A stretch of DNA of 64,000 bases from Streptococcus dysgalactiae subsp. dysgalactiae (GTDB lineage: Bacteria; Bacillota; Bacilli; Lactobacillales; Streptococcaceae): contig NZ_UHFH01000003.1 in assembly GCF_900459225.1 (NCBI RefSeq), forward strand, positions 1,580,501 to 1,644,500, read 5' to 3'. Position numbers and translations under genes: made by a program. A model generated the notes under the pieces. The model worked only from the letters and a program-made list of their open reading frames with translations. It had not been told where the DNA came from and ran no database searches. Positions 50,210 to 61,186 of the stretch are shown piece by piece (position 1 is the first letter of the stretch; each line of letters opens with the position of its first letter).

Positions 50210-52717
50210 ATGAAACAGAAAAAAATAATTGGTACAGCGGCAGCTTTGGTTGTTTTATGTAGTTCTTGCGGTTATGCTCTCGGAAAATATCAAGCAGAGA
50301 AGGCACAAAATAATGCCGTTTCTTATGTCAAAGACAGTGGTCGAGACAAATCTGACAAAACTTCATTAGCAGCAGATAAAACACCTGACCAAATTAGTCA
50401 GGAAGAAGGCATTTCGGCAGAGCAAATTGTGGTTAAAATCACTGATCAAGGGTACGTGACGTCACACGGTGATCACTACCATTACTACAATGGTAAAGTT
50501 CCTTACAATGCCATTATCAGCGAAGAATTGTTGATGACAGATCCGAATTACCATTTCAAACAATCTGATGTTGTGAATGAGATTTTAGATGGTTATGTGA
50601 TTAAAGTGGATGGTAAGTATTACGTTTACCTCAAACCAGGAAGCAAACGTAAAAACATTCGGACAAAAAAAGAAATTGCAGAGCAGGTTGCCAAAGGAAC
50701 TAAAGAAGCTAAAGAAAAAGGATTGACCAAGGTTGCCCATCTAAGCAAGTCAGAAGCTGCAGCTGTTAGCCAGGCTAAAAAAGAAGGCCGATATACTACT
50801 GATGATGGTTATGTTTTTAGCCCAACAGATGTGATTGATGATATGGGAGATGCTTACTTAGTACCTCATGGCAACCATTTCCACTATATTCCTAAAAAAG
50901 ATTTGTCTCCAAGTGAATTAGCAGCAGCACAGGCCTATTGGAGCCAAAAACAAGGCGGAGCTGCTAGGCCAGCTGGTTACCGTCCAGCTCCGATGTCAAA
51001 TCCAGGGATTACACCAAATCCTGGTCCTTTGCCAACAATTGGTGGTGACCATCCAGTAATTCCTATTCCAAATGAGGCTTCACCAGTTGCAGGTAACCCA
51101 AGCGCAGCCTTTCATGGGAAATCCTTTACAGAACTATTAAACCAATTGCATGGTTTGGACAAAGAATATCGTCATGTTGAAGAAGACGGACTTATTTTTG
51201 AACCAACTCAGGTGACAAAGGCCAATGAATTTGGTTATGTGATTCCTCATGGTGATCACTATCATATTATTCCAAGGAGTCAATTATCAGCCCTTGAAAT
51301 CACCTTGGCTGATCGTTACCTTGCAGGAGAAACCCAAGACGATACTGCTAACAAACCAAAACCAGCAGAACAATCACATTCTGATAAAGAAGTGATTCAT
51401 CATTTCCTCGGACATGACATCAAAGCTTATGGCAAAGGGTTAGATGGCAAACCTTATGATACTAGCGATGCTTATGTCTTTAGCAAGGAATCGATTGATT
51501 CCGTTGATAAATCTGGTGTGACAGCTAAACACGGCAATCATTTCCACTACATGGGATTTGGGGAACTTGAGCAAAGTGAATTGGACCAAGTTGCTGATTG
51601 GTTGAAAGATAGAGGACAAGCAGATGCGATTGCAGCATCTCTAAGCCGAGCAGGAAATAAAGAAAAAGTTATTCTCAAGAAAGATAATGTAGAGCAAACT
51701 GTCTCCAAACCAGCTTTTGAGACTAAAAACGTTATCAACAAGCAAGATGGATCGTTTATTCTACTTAAGGATGGCAAAGAATATACCTATGATGAAAAAC
51801 AATTAGATAATACACAACGTGCATTTGCAGAATTAAGACTCGCTGAACTAAAAAAAGGAAACTATAAATATGATATTGTTCCACCAAAAGAAGGTGAATT
51901 AGAGCCTGGACTATATGTCAATCTCGATGATATTCCGCTGCATGCAGAAAATGCAACGGTTGATTTGGGAGATCGTTTTATCATTCCTCATATTGATCAT
52001 ATACATATTGCCTTTTATAAAGATATGAAGAAGGAACAACTGGCAACAGTTAAATACCTCATGCAACATCCTGAAGTTCGCCCTGAAGCTTGGACCGATC
52101 CTGGTCATAGTAATAAAAAAGCTTCCAATACTAACAAAATTAAATATATTGCTGGATCAACACCTAAGGAACAGCGTGCAGGTATGAAAAACTGGCAAAT
52201 TATTCATACTATTGAAGAAGTACAACAAGCACTCAAGGAAGGTCGTTATGCAACAAGTGATGGCTATATCTTTGATCCAGAAGACATTCGTGATCCACAA
52301 ACTAAGATTTGGAATGATTCTTACACCATTCCACGTGCAAAAGGTGGATCTTTGCGTGATATCCCATTTACGAAACTATCTGAGTCTGAATTAGCACAGG
52401 CGAAGAAGGTTGCTGAAGAAGTCAAGGCCGAACGCGATAAGAAAATCAAGGCAGATGAAGATAATGATGATAAATCTAAGGAAGATCAGAAACAATCTGA
52501 CGAAAAGAAAGAAGACAAGAAATTAATCAATCAAGTAAACTTCCCACTCTTTAAACCAGAATCTTCAACTGACAGCATTTCAGATAGTCAAGATAAGAAG
52601 AAGTCATCAGAAGTGCAATCAAGTAAACTTCAAACTGAACTCAATGTCGACAAACAGGAACTGGAACCAACAAATGATGATGGTAGATTAAAAAAAGATG
52701 AAAAGGCAATAGAATAA
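50210..52717 (+). CDS. htpA: Histidine triad protein HtpA
   Basis: An 835-residue surface lipoprotein-like protein with signal and possible lipobox VVLCSSC. Five HxxHxH motifs are visible: HGDHYHYY (about residue 86), HGNHFHYI (219), HGDHYHII (346), HGNHFHYM (440) and HIDHIHIA (593). A charged Lys/Asp/Glu tail follows from about residue 730. Pht/HtpA proteins bind zinc and pass it to the neighbouring AdcAII/Lmb, and also help evade complement. It shares the lmb promoter. A terminator follows at 52913-52944. Confidence 0.95.
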   Translation: MKQKKIIGTAAALVVLCSSCGYALGKYQAEKAQNNAVSYVKDSGRDKSDKTSLAADKTPDQISQEEGISAEQIVVKITDQGYVTSHGDHYHYYNGKVPYNAIISEELLMTDPNYHFKQSDVVNEILDGYVIKVDGKYYVYLKPGSKRKNIRTKKEIAEQVAKGTKEAKEKGLTKVAHLSKSEAAAVSQAKKEGRYTTDDGYVFSPTDVIDDMGDAYLVPHGNHFHYIPKKDLSPSELAAAQAYWSQKQGGAARPAGYRPAPMSNPGITPNPGPLPTIGGDHPVIPIPNEASPVAGNPSAAFHGKSFTELLNQLHGLDKEYRHVEEDGLIFEPTQVTKANEFGYVIPHGDHYHIIPRSQLSALEITLADRYLAGETQDDTANKPKPAEQSHSDKEVIHHFLGHDIKAYGKGLDGKPYDTSDAYVFSKESIDSVDKSGVTAKHGNHFHYMGFGELEQSELDQVADWLKDRGQADAIAASLSRAGNKEKVILKKDNVEQTVSKPAFETKNVINKQDGSFILLKDGKEYTYDEKQLDNTQRAFAELRLAELKKGNYKYDIVPPKEGELEPGLYVNLDDIPLHAENATVDLGDRFIIPHIDHIHIAFYKDMKKEQLATVKYLMQHPEVRPEAWTDPGHSNKKASNTNKIKYIAGSTPKEQRAGMKNWQIIHTIEEVQQALKEGRYATSDGYIFDPEDIRDPQTKIWNDSYTIPRAKGGSLRDIPFTKLSESELAQAKKVAEEVKAERDKKIKADEDNDDKSKEDQKQSDEKKEDKKLINQVNFPLFKPESSTDSISDSQDKKKSSEVQSSKLQTELNVDKQELEPTNDDGRLKKDEKAIE

Positions 52718-52770
52718 GCTTCTTCAGATTTAAAACAAAGTCTCTAAAAATGAATTCCCATAAACTTTTG

Positions 52771-52812
52771 TTGCTTCATTATCAACTATATGGTTAGCTG
52801 ATAATGAAGCAA
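52771..52812. repeat. 14-bp perfect inverted repeat downstream of htpA
   Basis: TTGCTTCATTATCA and its exact inverse TGATAATGAAGCAA flank a 14-base loop. No T-run follows, so it is more likely an mRNA 3' stabilising hairpin or protein site than a terminator. Confidence 0.55.
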
Positions 52813-52912
52813 GAGAGAAGATGAGTATCGTCTTCTTTCTTTGCAGTAAGACGGGTATGACGTTTATCTGAGATACAAGTCTAACATGATTTGAAAGGGC
52901 AATACTAACGTT

Positions 52913-52944
52913 AAAAAGGCCTCAACATTTCGTTGAGGTCTTTT
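52913..52944 (+). terminator. Terminator of lmb-htpA operon
   Basis: AAAAGGCCTCAAC pairs with GTTGAGGTCTTTT around a 5-6 base loop, 195 bases after the htpA stop. The stem is A/T-flanked, so it may work in both directions. The rest of 52718-53406 holds the 25-residue peptide gene on the minus strand and no other gene that I can see. Confidence 0.8.
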
Positions 52945-53031
52945 GAGTGATCCAGTAGTTACTCATAAGTTTTCCTATCTGCTACTCTTTATCTTTAATC
53001 CATCACCAGTAAACGGTAAATTTTTATCAAC

Positions 53032-53109
53032 TAATATGCAACGGTGATTCCTAAGCCTAAATAAAGGGCATTTAACACTAGTCGTAACATCCACGTGAGG
53101 TCAGTCATA
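53032..53109 (-). CDS. 25-residue hydrophobic peptide
   Basis: ATG at 53109 stands 7 bases behind AGGAGG. The product MTDLTWMLRLVLNALYLGLG... is a single hydrophobic helix. Its core LNALYLGLGIT matches LNLLYLGLAIT in the 37-residue peptide at 29377-29490, which supports both as members of one small-peptide family. No function is known. Confidence 0.5.
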
Positions 53110-53406
53110 ACTTTTCCTCCTAAAATGGTTGATGATAGCATTTGTTATTTCTGTTATTCTAACATTTTCCATTTGTTTTAACAAATCCTCCAAGAGTCAT
53201 GACAAGCTCTCAACCCCCCTGTCGTTACTTGCTATTTCACCTTGTTTATGGTATCATTTCACAGGTTGTAGGTACGTATTTTGAACATAAAGAGCCTTCT
53301 ATGAATCAGCTCATAACTTGTTTACCTCACTTCTTAGTTAGACATTAAACCAAAGCAGTTTGCTATGGCTATAAATCACGTTAGTATTAGTAAAGGAATC
53401 AACTGA

Positions 53407-54159
53407 ATGAAAGACATCATGTCAGATTTTCGGAAACAGGGATGCTCAAAGAGAAACTTTATCGTAGGACCCTGCTCCATTGAATCTTATGATCACATTA
53501 GATTGGCAGCTTCAAGCGCTAAAAAATTAGGATACACCTATTTTAGAGGAGGTGCTTATAAACCGAGAACCTCACCTACTTCTTTCCAAGGGTTAGGCCT
53601 TGAAGGGATTAAATATTTACATGACGTTTGTCAGGAATTTGATTTAACCTCTGTTAGCGAAATCATGTCTGACAGTCAGTTAGAAGAAGCCTATGATTAC
53701 TTGGATGTGATTCAAGTTGGCGCTCGAAACATGCAAAACTTTGAGTTTTTAAAAACGTTAGCTCATGTTGATAAACCAATCCTGTTTAAACGTGGCTTGA
53801 TGGCTACCATTGAGGAATTTATGGGCGCGCTCTCCTATCTTCAAGAAGCAGGAAAAACAAATATCATTTTGTGTGAACGTGGTATCCGTGGTTACGATGT
53901 GGAAACCCGAAACATGCTTGATATTATGGCTGTGCCTATTATTCAGCAAAAAACCGATTTGCCCATTATTGTGGATGTGTCTCACTCTACAGGTAGGCGT
54001 GATCTTCTATTGCCTGCCGCTAAGGTGGCTAAGGCTGTCGGAGCTAATGGCATTATGATGGAGGTCCATCCTGACCCTGATCACGCCTTGTCAGATGCTG
54101 CGCAGCAAATTAATTACGATCAATTAGACCAACTTGGGCGTGATCTCTGGCAAGATTAA
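53407..54159 (+). CDS. aroF: 3-deoxy-7-phosphoheptulonate (DAHP) synthase
   Basis: A 250-residue enzyme that condenses phosphoenolpyruvate with erythrose 4-phosphate, the first step of the shikimate pathway. It is the short, KDO8P-synthase-like type: GPCSIES, RGGAYKPRTSPTSFQG, FKRGLMATIEEF, CERGIRGYDVETRN, VDVSHSTGRRD and MMEVHPDPDHALSD line the active site and metal site. No chorismate mutase or regulatory domain is attached. aroB follows 55 bases downstream. Confidence 0.93.
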   Translation: MKDIMSDFRKQGCSKRNFIVGPCSIESYDHIRLAASSAKKLGYTYFRGGAYKPRTSPTSFQGLGLEGIKYLHDVCQEFDLTSVSEIMSDSQLEEAYDYLDVIQVGARNMQNFEFLKTLAHVDKPILFKRGLMATIEEFMGALSYLQEAGKTNIILCERGIRGYDVETRNMLDIMAVPIIQQKTDLPIIVDVSHSTGRRDLLLPAAKVAKAVGANGIMMEVHPDPDHALSDAAQQINYDQLDQLGRDLWQD

Positions 54160-54214
54160 TCCATAAGCTGCGCTCTATTATTACTGTTGGTTAGCAACAA
54201 GGAAAGGAATGATT

Positions 54215-55288
54215 ATGCCACAAACACTTCATGTCCATTCTCGGGTTAAGGACTATGATATTCTATTTACCGATGATGTCTTAACTACCTTGGGTGATTG
54301 CCTTGGTGAGCGCAAACAACGCAAACTGTTGTTTCTCACTGACCAAACCGTCTATGACTTGTATCACCCCCTCTTCCAAGACCTATGTCATCGCTATACC
54401 GCCTTTGTTCACGTCTGTCCACCAGGTGGTCAATCCAAATCCTTGGACCGCGCCAGTGCTATCTATGAACAGCTCATCACTGAGAACTTTTCAAAAAAAG
54501 ACATGATTATCACAGTTGGTGGCGGCGTTATTGGAGATCTGGGAGGCTTTGTTGCGGCTACTTTTTACCGTGGTATTCCCTACATTCAAATCCCAACCAC
54601 CTTGCTAAGCCAAGTAGACAGTAGCATCGGTGGCAAGGTTGGTGTTCACTTTAAAGGATTGACCAATATGATTGGGAGTATCTACCCTCCTGAATCCATT
54701 ATTATTTCAACTCGTTTTTTAGAGACCTTACCTCAGCGAGAATTCTCCTGCGGCATCAGTGAGATGCTGAAAATTGGTTTTATCCATAATCGAGCACTTT
54801 TTCAGCAATTACTTGCTCGTCCCAAAATAGGTCCTTATCAGGGACTTGAAGACCTCATTTGTCAATCGATTGCCAACAAAAAACGCATTGTTGAACAGGA
54901 CGAGTTCGAAAATGGCTTGCGCATGTCCTTAAATTTTGGGCATACCCTGGGCCATGCTATTGAATCGCTCTGCCATCATGATTTTTACCATCATGGTGAA
55001 GCCATCGCCATTGGTATGGTAGTGGAAGCCAAATTAGCTGTTTTAAAAGGTCACTTATCTCAAGAAGACTTAGATAATCTCCTTCAGGCCTTTGAATGTT
55101 GCCAGTTACCAACCAGTCTCGAGAAAAATGAGGTATCCGCTCAAGCTCTTTTTGACGTTTTTAAAACTGACAAGAAAAATTCTGACCAGCATATCCTCTT
55201 TATATTGCCTACAGAAACAGGTTTTACCACCCTAGCCATTGCCAAGGATGACCAAGCATTTGTTAAGACTTTAGAAGATTTGCTTTAA
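54215..55288 (+). CDS. aroB: 3-dehydroquinate synthase
   Basis: A 357-residue NAD- and metal-dependent enzyme turning DAHP into 3-dehydroquinate. The second ATG (54215) has the better spacing to AAGGA. Motifs: [19 protein letters not shown] (NAD loop), [16 protein letters not shown], and metal ligands in [11 protein letters not shown] and [10 protein letters not shown] with the earlier Glu in [10 protein letters not shown]. It is the second gene of a two-gene aro operon ending in a strong terminator. Confidence 0.95.
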   Translation: MPQTLHVHSRVKDYDILFTDDVLTTLGDCLGERKQRKLLFLTDQTVYDLYHPLFQDLCHRYTAFVHVCPPGGQSKSLDRASAIYEQLITENFSKKDMIITVGGGVIGDLGGFVAATFYRGIPYIQIPTTLLSQVDSSIGGKVGVHFKGLTNMIGSIYPPESIIISTRFLETLPQREFSCGISEMLKIGFIHNRALFQQLLARPKIGPYQGLEDLICQSIANKKRIVEQDEFENGLRMSLNFGHTLGHAIESLCHHDFYHHGEAIAIGMVVEAKLAVLKGHLSQEDLDNLLQAFECCQLPTSLEKNEVSAQALFDVFKTDKKNSDQHILFILPTETGFTTLAIAKDDQAFVKTLEDLL

Positions 55289-55299
55289 GATATTAAAAT

Positions 55300-55333
55300 A
55301 ACCTTCACAGCCAATTGGCTGTGAAGGTTATTT
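55300..55333 (+). terminator. Terminator of aroF-aroB operon
   Basis: A perfect 15-base stem (AACCTTCACAGCCAA / TTGGCTGTGAAGGTT) followed by ATTTT, 11 bases after the aroB stop. Confidence 0.9.
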
Positions 55334-55343
55334 TGAGTTATTT

Positions 55344-55837
55344 TTATTTCCAATAGAGATATAAATCTTCTTTCGTGGTAATATTGAAATTACCCGATTG
55401 AGCTATCTCATAAATAAGCATTTCCTCGACCATCTCCTAGCAAGATTCCGTTAAAAACAGTGATTTTATTCTTCTAAGTAATCCCGCCTGCAAAGATGCC
55501 AGTCCCAAATAGACTATCGACAGATAAGCTAACTAATTGATTATTATCATCTATTAAGATTATTTAAGTATCTGGAGGATGATTAACATAAAAATTAATT
55601 GAATATTTTTCCAAAAATAGCTAAATAAGGTATCTCCAAAACAATAAGGACTATGTACTGTATTTTTTCAAAATACAGCAGCAGCTACCAAATAATTATA
55701 GCAGAAAAGTTCTTATTATGCTCAGGTGCGAAAATATCTTTGTTAACAAATAAGTCAGCAAAATAACTAGCATAACATTATTGCGCTTTACAATAATAGG
55801 TAACACGATTTTCTCCTTTATCTTTTTAGGATGCCAT
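55344..55837 (-). pseudogene. Heavily decayed gene of unknown identity
   Basis: On the minus strand, from ATG 55837 behind GGAGGAG, the sequence has early stops and frame breaks. Protein-like pieces remain, such as MVEEMLIYEIAQSGNFNITT running into KEDLYLYWK at the end (stop 55344) and DDNNQLVSLSVDSLFGTGIF further upstream. It was probably a secreted or lipoprotein-type gene of about 160 residues. Family not recognised. Confidence 0.45.
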
Positions 55838-55945
55838 GATGTGACTCCTCCTTAACACAGTCCTTTTTTAATCATCCCAAAACCCTCTAGTGATTATAGC
55901 ACTTGTTGGCAAACCCTTAAGGGAATTGACAATCTTGTTGACTAG

Positions 55946-56842
55946 TTACGATGTTTTGTCGATGTTATCCTTAAGCAGCAACATTTTGATGTCATCAACG
56001 GGCATTTCCTTACCGGTAATTAAGGTAAAGGCCTCTGCTCCTTGATAAAGAACCATTCCTAAACCATTAATAGTTTTTTTTGCACCATGCTGACGAGCAA
56101 AAGAGAGAAGCTTGGTCTCGGTCGGGTTATAGACAATATCAAAAACTACTAAATCTGGACGAATCAGCTCAGGATCTGTAATCAGACTTTTATCTTCTAA
56201 GGGTTTCATTCCCACACTTGTGGCATCAATATAAATGTGAGATTGCTTAATAGACTGATGGAAAGCCACCTGATCTTCCAAATCTTTCAGGGTTACCTGA
56301 GTTGTCGTTGTGTCATTAAGGGTTGTTACCAGTTCTTGAACACCATGCAGACGACTGGCTTGTCGGTTAAATAGGTGTACCTCTTTGGCACCCTCAAAGG
56401 CGAGTTGGACAGCAATAGCTTTTCCTGCGCCGCCTACGCCTGCAAGGGTAATGACCTGGTCTTTCACAGATACCCCTTCTTCAGCTAAAGCCCTTATAGC
56501 TCCAGTGCCATCCGTTATATGCCCTACCAAGTAGCCTTTGCCATCCTGATTGACCACAGTGTTGACAGCCCCCACAAGTTTGGCGGCTGGAGACACCTCA
56601 TCTAATAAGGGCACAATGGCTTCTTTATTTGGCATAGAGACATTGGAACCACGGATACCCAAGGCACGAATCCCTTGGACAGCATCCGCAAGTTGTTCGG
56701 TCCCCACTTCAAAAGCAAGGTAAGCATAATCCAAGCCCAGCTTCACATAAGCTTCATTGTGCATTTTGGGAGATAGGCTATGACGGATGGGAGTAGCAAG
56801 TAAAGAGACCAGCAAGGTGTGGCCCGATAGTCGTTGTGACAT
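55946..56842 (-). CDS. aroE: Shikimate dehydrogenase
   Basis: A 298-residue NADPH-dependent enzyme reducing 3-dehydroshikimate. The start at 56842 (MSQRLSGHT) is preferred; the frame is open 8 codons further up. Motifs: [17 protein letters not shown] (shikimate binding), [10 protein letters not shown] with the catalytic Lys, [10 protein letters not shown], nucleotide loop [14 protein letters not shown] and [13 protein letters not shown]. It is on the opposite strand to aroF-aroB and downstream of the lacZ pseudogene. Confidence 0.93.
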   Translation of the reverse strand: MSQRLSGHTLLVSLLATPIRHSLSPKMHNEAYVKLGLDYAYLAFEVGTEQLADAVQGIRALGIRGSNVSMPNKEAIVPLLDEVSPAAKLVGAVNTVVNQDGKGYLVGHITDGTGAIRALAEEGVSVKDQVITLAGVGGAGKAIAVQLAFEGAKEVHLFNRQASRLHGVQELVTTLNDTTTTQVTLKDLEDQVAFHQSIKQSHIYIDATSVGMKPLEDKSLITDPELIRPDLVVFDIVYNPTETKLLSFARQHGAKKTINGLGMVLYQGAEAFTLITGKEMPVDDIKMLLLKDNIDKTS

Positions 56843-56874
56843 TTGGAATCTCACTTTCCATTTCAAACTTGTAA

Positions 56875-56907
56875 AGGCGTCTTCTTTTGAAAAAGACGCC
56901 TGCTTTT
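56875..56907. terminator. Hairpin between lacZ pseudogene and aroE
   Basis: AGGCGTCTT pairs with AAGACGCCT, with GCTTTTT on the plus strand. On the minus strand, where both flanking genes are read, the T-run is poor, so it may be a leader structure of aroE rather than the lacZ terminator. Confidence 0.5.
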
Positions 56908-56964
56908 TATATTATACCTTATTTTTAGAAATCTATCAGTCCCCTTAACAGAGGTTTACTTGAT

Positions 56965-59900
56965 TTAGACCAAATCCCAGAGACCAATCTGAAAGCCAGT
57001 TTGCTCCAAATCACCCTTTGTTCCTGCAGCCAGTTCAAGGGTAATCTCTAATTGCAAGACATCCATCACCTCTTCTAAGAAAATAACAGTTTCTTGCTCC
57101 GTCACTTGAACCTGCTGTTGTTCCAAGCTAATCCGGCTAACCGACGATTGACTAGCAGAGCGAAGACTTATGTTCAGAGGGAGAGGATGAGTGGTCCTTT
57201 GCCGTAAACTAATGGCACCAAGAGCTTGGATGGTAGCGTACTGATACCGATAAATCAGACGGTCCCGAGACGAGGCAATCAGGGATTGTTTAGCCACCAA
57301 GCTAATATCCTGATGTCGTCTTTTTTCCTCTTGACGTGGGCTAAGCCTTGCTTCTACTGGGATGAGATGACCGTAACAGTTTGCTTGTCCTCTTATCACT
57401 ACTGACTGGGTAAAAGTTTTTGTCGTAAAATCCCAAGTGATGGGAAAAGCTTTTTTCACCAAATGTCCTTGAGCATCTTCGGCTTGAAGCCATTCTGGTA
57501 AGATAATATCTTGCCCTAAATCACCATAAGCCTTATAAGGTGTGAAAGATAGGGGTCAAGCCAGAGCATGCCAATAGGTCATGACTGAAAAATGCCCTTT
57601 TTCAAACCGCAACTCTTTCTCTTGAACCCTATTGTCAGTATGCGTTTTACTAACGTCTGTAGTGAGTTGCCCAAAAGAAATCGTCTTTTCCATCGGGATT
57701 TCCAGAAGAGGGTATTTGTCTAAGAATGTCATCAAGAGGTATTCCTGTGAGACACGTTTAGAGATCTCTTTTTGAATTAAGGCTCGCAAATCTCCTGGAC
57801 CATAGGCACTTATCTTCACTTTTCCTGCTTATCCTGTTAGAGCGAGAATAACCAATAACTTCCCTCCGTAAGTTTGTCGAGATGACAAATGATACAGGGT
57901 ATGGTCAACAGAATTGCCATTATCCAAGGCCAGTAACTGTGCTGGTCCTTCGACTTCAATCCGAATCAACTCTTGAGCATGACTAACCAATTCGCCTGCT
58001 TTATCTAGAAGCGATAATTCCAGATAAAGCAATTCCTGTGTGGTCTCAAAAGGTGCTTCAAAGGCTTGCCACGTAAGCTGTGCCACTGCTCCATAGGTTC
58101 TGACCTGAGAACGTCCACTAGTCTTTTGAATTTGTTTCCCAGACGCATCATAGGCCACTGCTCTTAACAGACCTTTTTGATAAGGAATCCGCCAGGTCAG
58201 GTAAAGATTCTCGTGAGGAGTTTTAGACGCGTCATCTCCTTGATAAAGCTGATAAGCATGTTCCACTGGAGTGGTCATGGTATCAAATGCCTTCGTCCCA
58301 TAATTCTTTAAACCACCCTGCTCATCTTCAAACAGAAGCTGAACACTGGTAGCATTGCTATAAACCACAACTTCTACTAACCCCTGCTCGTCAAGGTAAA
58401 GACAGTCTTCTCGCCAGGCTTGCAGGAGGTGGAGGGTAGTCTGATTGTTTGCCCACTGGCTCTGGTAAAAATAATAACTGTCTTTTGGAAAGCCAGCAGT
58501 ATCTAAAATACCAAAGTAAGCGTTCTCGGGAGACGCCCAAGTGTCCGCAGCACCGCTATCAATTTTATTCCAAGGCGTTGGCTCACCTAGATAATCAAAA
58601 CCCGTCCAAACGCATTCTCCTGCAACAAAATCACGGGTAATGGTATCATACCAAGCTTGACTAGCGACAGCTCCCCAATCTACTGTGGCGTGATCGTAAG
58701 AGGTCAAGCCATAGGTATCATGAACGATCTTCTTCGTCTGCTGATAATAGGAACGACTGTTAATGGCAGATGCTATCTCTGAACCATATATTATCCAATG
58801 GGGGTGTTGTTGGTGAAGTCGGTCATAATCGTCTCCATTGACATAATTGAGACCGACTACTCCTTGAAGCGACTCTAATTGACTAAGCAGCTCTGCCATT
58901 TGTGTCGCCTGCTTGTTCCAATAGAAATCACTTTCCTTTAGCTTATTGTCACCAAAGGTAATGGGCCTAGAGGTATCAATCACAGCAAGCCACTGGCAAA
59001 TGAATCTCATCACGTCAGGATAGTGGCTAACATCTGCCGAAAAACCTTCCATCAATTCATTACCGACAGACCACATCAAGACCGATGGGGCATGTTTGGC
59101 AGACCAGACCATGGCCTCTGTACTATACTGAGCCCAACTGGTTGCCTGAGAATGAACCCTTTTTAAGTGGGCAGCATTCTCCTCTCCGACGGCTTGATGA
59201 AAATAACGTGATAAATCATTGACATTGCCATTTTTAGCATAGGTCCAGGTGTCAAAGGCTTCTTCAATGACAAAAAAACCGAGACGATTAGCCAGTTGAC
59301 GTAACTTTGGAGTGCTGGGATTATGAGTGCTACGAATGGTATTCACTCCCATAGCTTTTAGTAAGGTTAACTGCCTTGCGATAGCATCTTGATAGGCACA
59401 GGCTCCTAACCCACCTTGGTCATGATGAAGACAGACCCCCTTGATTTTTGTAGCTTTGCCATTCACTAGCAGACCCTGGTTGGCATCAAAAACAATCTGT
59501 CGAAAACCGGTTTCCCGATGAAAAACATCACACGTTTGACCCTGATGCCAAAGGGTCAATTCGAGGTCATACAAGTGAGGCTGATCAGGTGACCACAGAT
59601 TAACTCTAGGCAAGGTGATGGTCATACCATATGGTTCTACCTCAGCCAAGTCCTGCAAAGACTGCTCAGCTTGTTGATAAACAAGTTGACGATTTTGACT
59701 TCCGAGCGTTTGTTTCCACAGCCTCAGACTAACCTGATAGTCAGCTGGTGAAACCAGCTGACTAAGGTCAAATTGCAAGGCAAGTGCGGCTAATCTCTGA
59801 TTGATATCATCAGTTGGTTCGATTAAGCTAAGGTTGACTTGGTCGTCCTCAAAGTGAACCTTGGGAAGCACAGACAAGCTCACTTCTCGATAAAGGCCGC

Positions 59901-60375
59901 TACCCGAGTACCAACGTGAACTGGGAACCTTATTGTCTACCCTGACAGCCAGAAGGTTCTCAGCTCCAAAAGTCACAGCATCAGAGATATCATGGGTAAA
60001 TTCCTGGTAGCCATTTAAGTGTTTACCAATGAATTGTCCATTAACATAAACTTCCGTTTCCATATAGGACCCCTCAAAAGTGAGGGCAACATGACAATCC
60101 GCTAACTCCTCATCTAACACAAGGTAATGCCGATACCAACCCACTCCACCTAATTTATAAGCACTTTCTGCTTCTCCATTTCGCGTATAGGGTTGAGCAA
60201 GGCTAAAATCATGCGGCAGATTGATACATGACCAATTGGAATCATCAAATGAAGGGTCTTGGGCCAATTGCACATCTGCCCTTAGAAAGCGCCAGCCCTT
60301 GTTAAAGGGCTGCTTTCTTCCTTCTTGATCAATATAGTGGTATTGGTATGCCTGCTCCTTGCTATCTGGTGTCAT
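56965..60375 (-). pseudogene. lacZ: Large GH2 beta-galactosidase with two in-frame stop codons
   Basis: One continuous frame of 1137 codons from ATG 60375 (behind CAGGAG) carries TAA at 57829-57831 and TGA at 57556-57558, with no frameshift. The first 848 residues include the GH2 sugar-binding, immunoglobulin-like and TIM-barrel domains: TIRSTHNPSTPKLR, the acid/base Glu in SVGNELMEG and the nucleophile Glu region GECVWTGFDYLGEPTPW. Stops fall in the C-terminal beta domains, so the truncated catalytic part could still be made. Total length fits the roughly 1160-residue streptococcal enzyme. It follows the YesN-type regulator remnant by 19 bases. Confidence 0.9.
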
Positions 60376-60394
60376 ATCAGTCTCCTGCTCTTCG

Positions 60395-61186
60395 TTACTG
60401 TTCACCCTTAATGGCCTGGTAGCTGTCCTTGTAACGTTCTCTGAACTCTTTTGGCGACAAGCCATTTAGTTTCTTAAACATTTTAATAAAATAATGGTTC
60501 GTATTGTACCCTTTTTTGTAGGCAATTTCATTGATGGATTGGTTGGTGTAAAGCAATAATTGCTGAGCTTTTTGAATGCGTACTTGATTTAAATACTGGG
60601 CAAAACTACGTTCCATTTCGTTTTTAAAACATTGCCCCAAATAAACCCCATTAACATGCAACCGATTAGCAATATCCTTGAGGGTTAATTCCTGATGATA
60701 TTCTTGACGGATACAGTCAATGGTTTCACTGACCAAATCAGAATACCGTTTTTCAGGTGCACGACTTTTATTGGTCAAGTTCAAGACTTTTTGCAACTCG
60801 CTTAAGATTCGGTCAATCGATTGGCTCTCATGGATGGTTTTCACCATGGACAAGTAAGTCATCTTGTCTAAAATAGGAAATTGACGATAAATGTCAGAGA
60901 ACAACAAGAATGACACATGCTTCACATCCTCTGGTGAGAAGTTCAAGGCCTTCATTTCATGAAAAATGGCTTCTAATTTGGCCAAAATGTTTGGCTCATC
61001 ACCACTCATTAATGCTTTGTTAAAGGCAAAAAATTGCAACCGAGATTCTGGCATCTCAAGCTTACTGTTGCCTTTGTCAGTTGGTTGTGACATTTGGCTA
61101 TTGTAAAAAAGACTCTGGCGCACCTGATTGTAGCTCTCATAAACATTCTCCCAGTCATCAACCGTTTCTCCTATTTCCGCTCCCTT
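60395..61186 (-). pseudogene. C-terminal half of a YesN/AraC-type response regulator
   Basis: The real regulator sequence begins near 61186 (KGAEIGETVDDWENVYESYN) and ends with two AraC helix-turn-helix motifs (LTLKDIANRLHVNGVYLGQC; SINEIAYKKGYNTNHYFIKM). The N-terminal receiver domain with the phosphoacceptor Asp is missing. The frame extends upstream only as the antisense of the GH92 fragment, so any 421-residue product is artificial. In S. pyogenes a complete response regulator precedes lacZ and is followed by a histidine kinase and sugar genes, which are deleted here. Confidence 0.85.
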
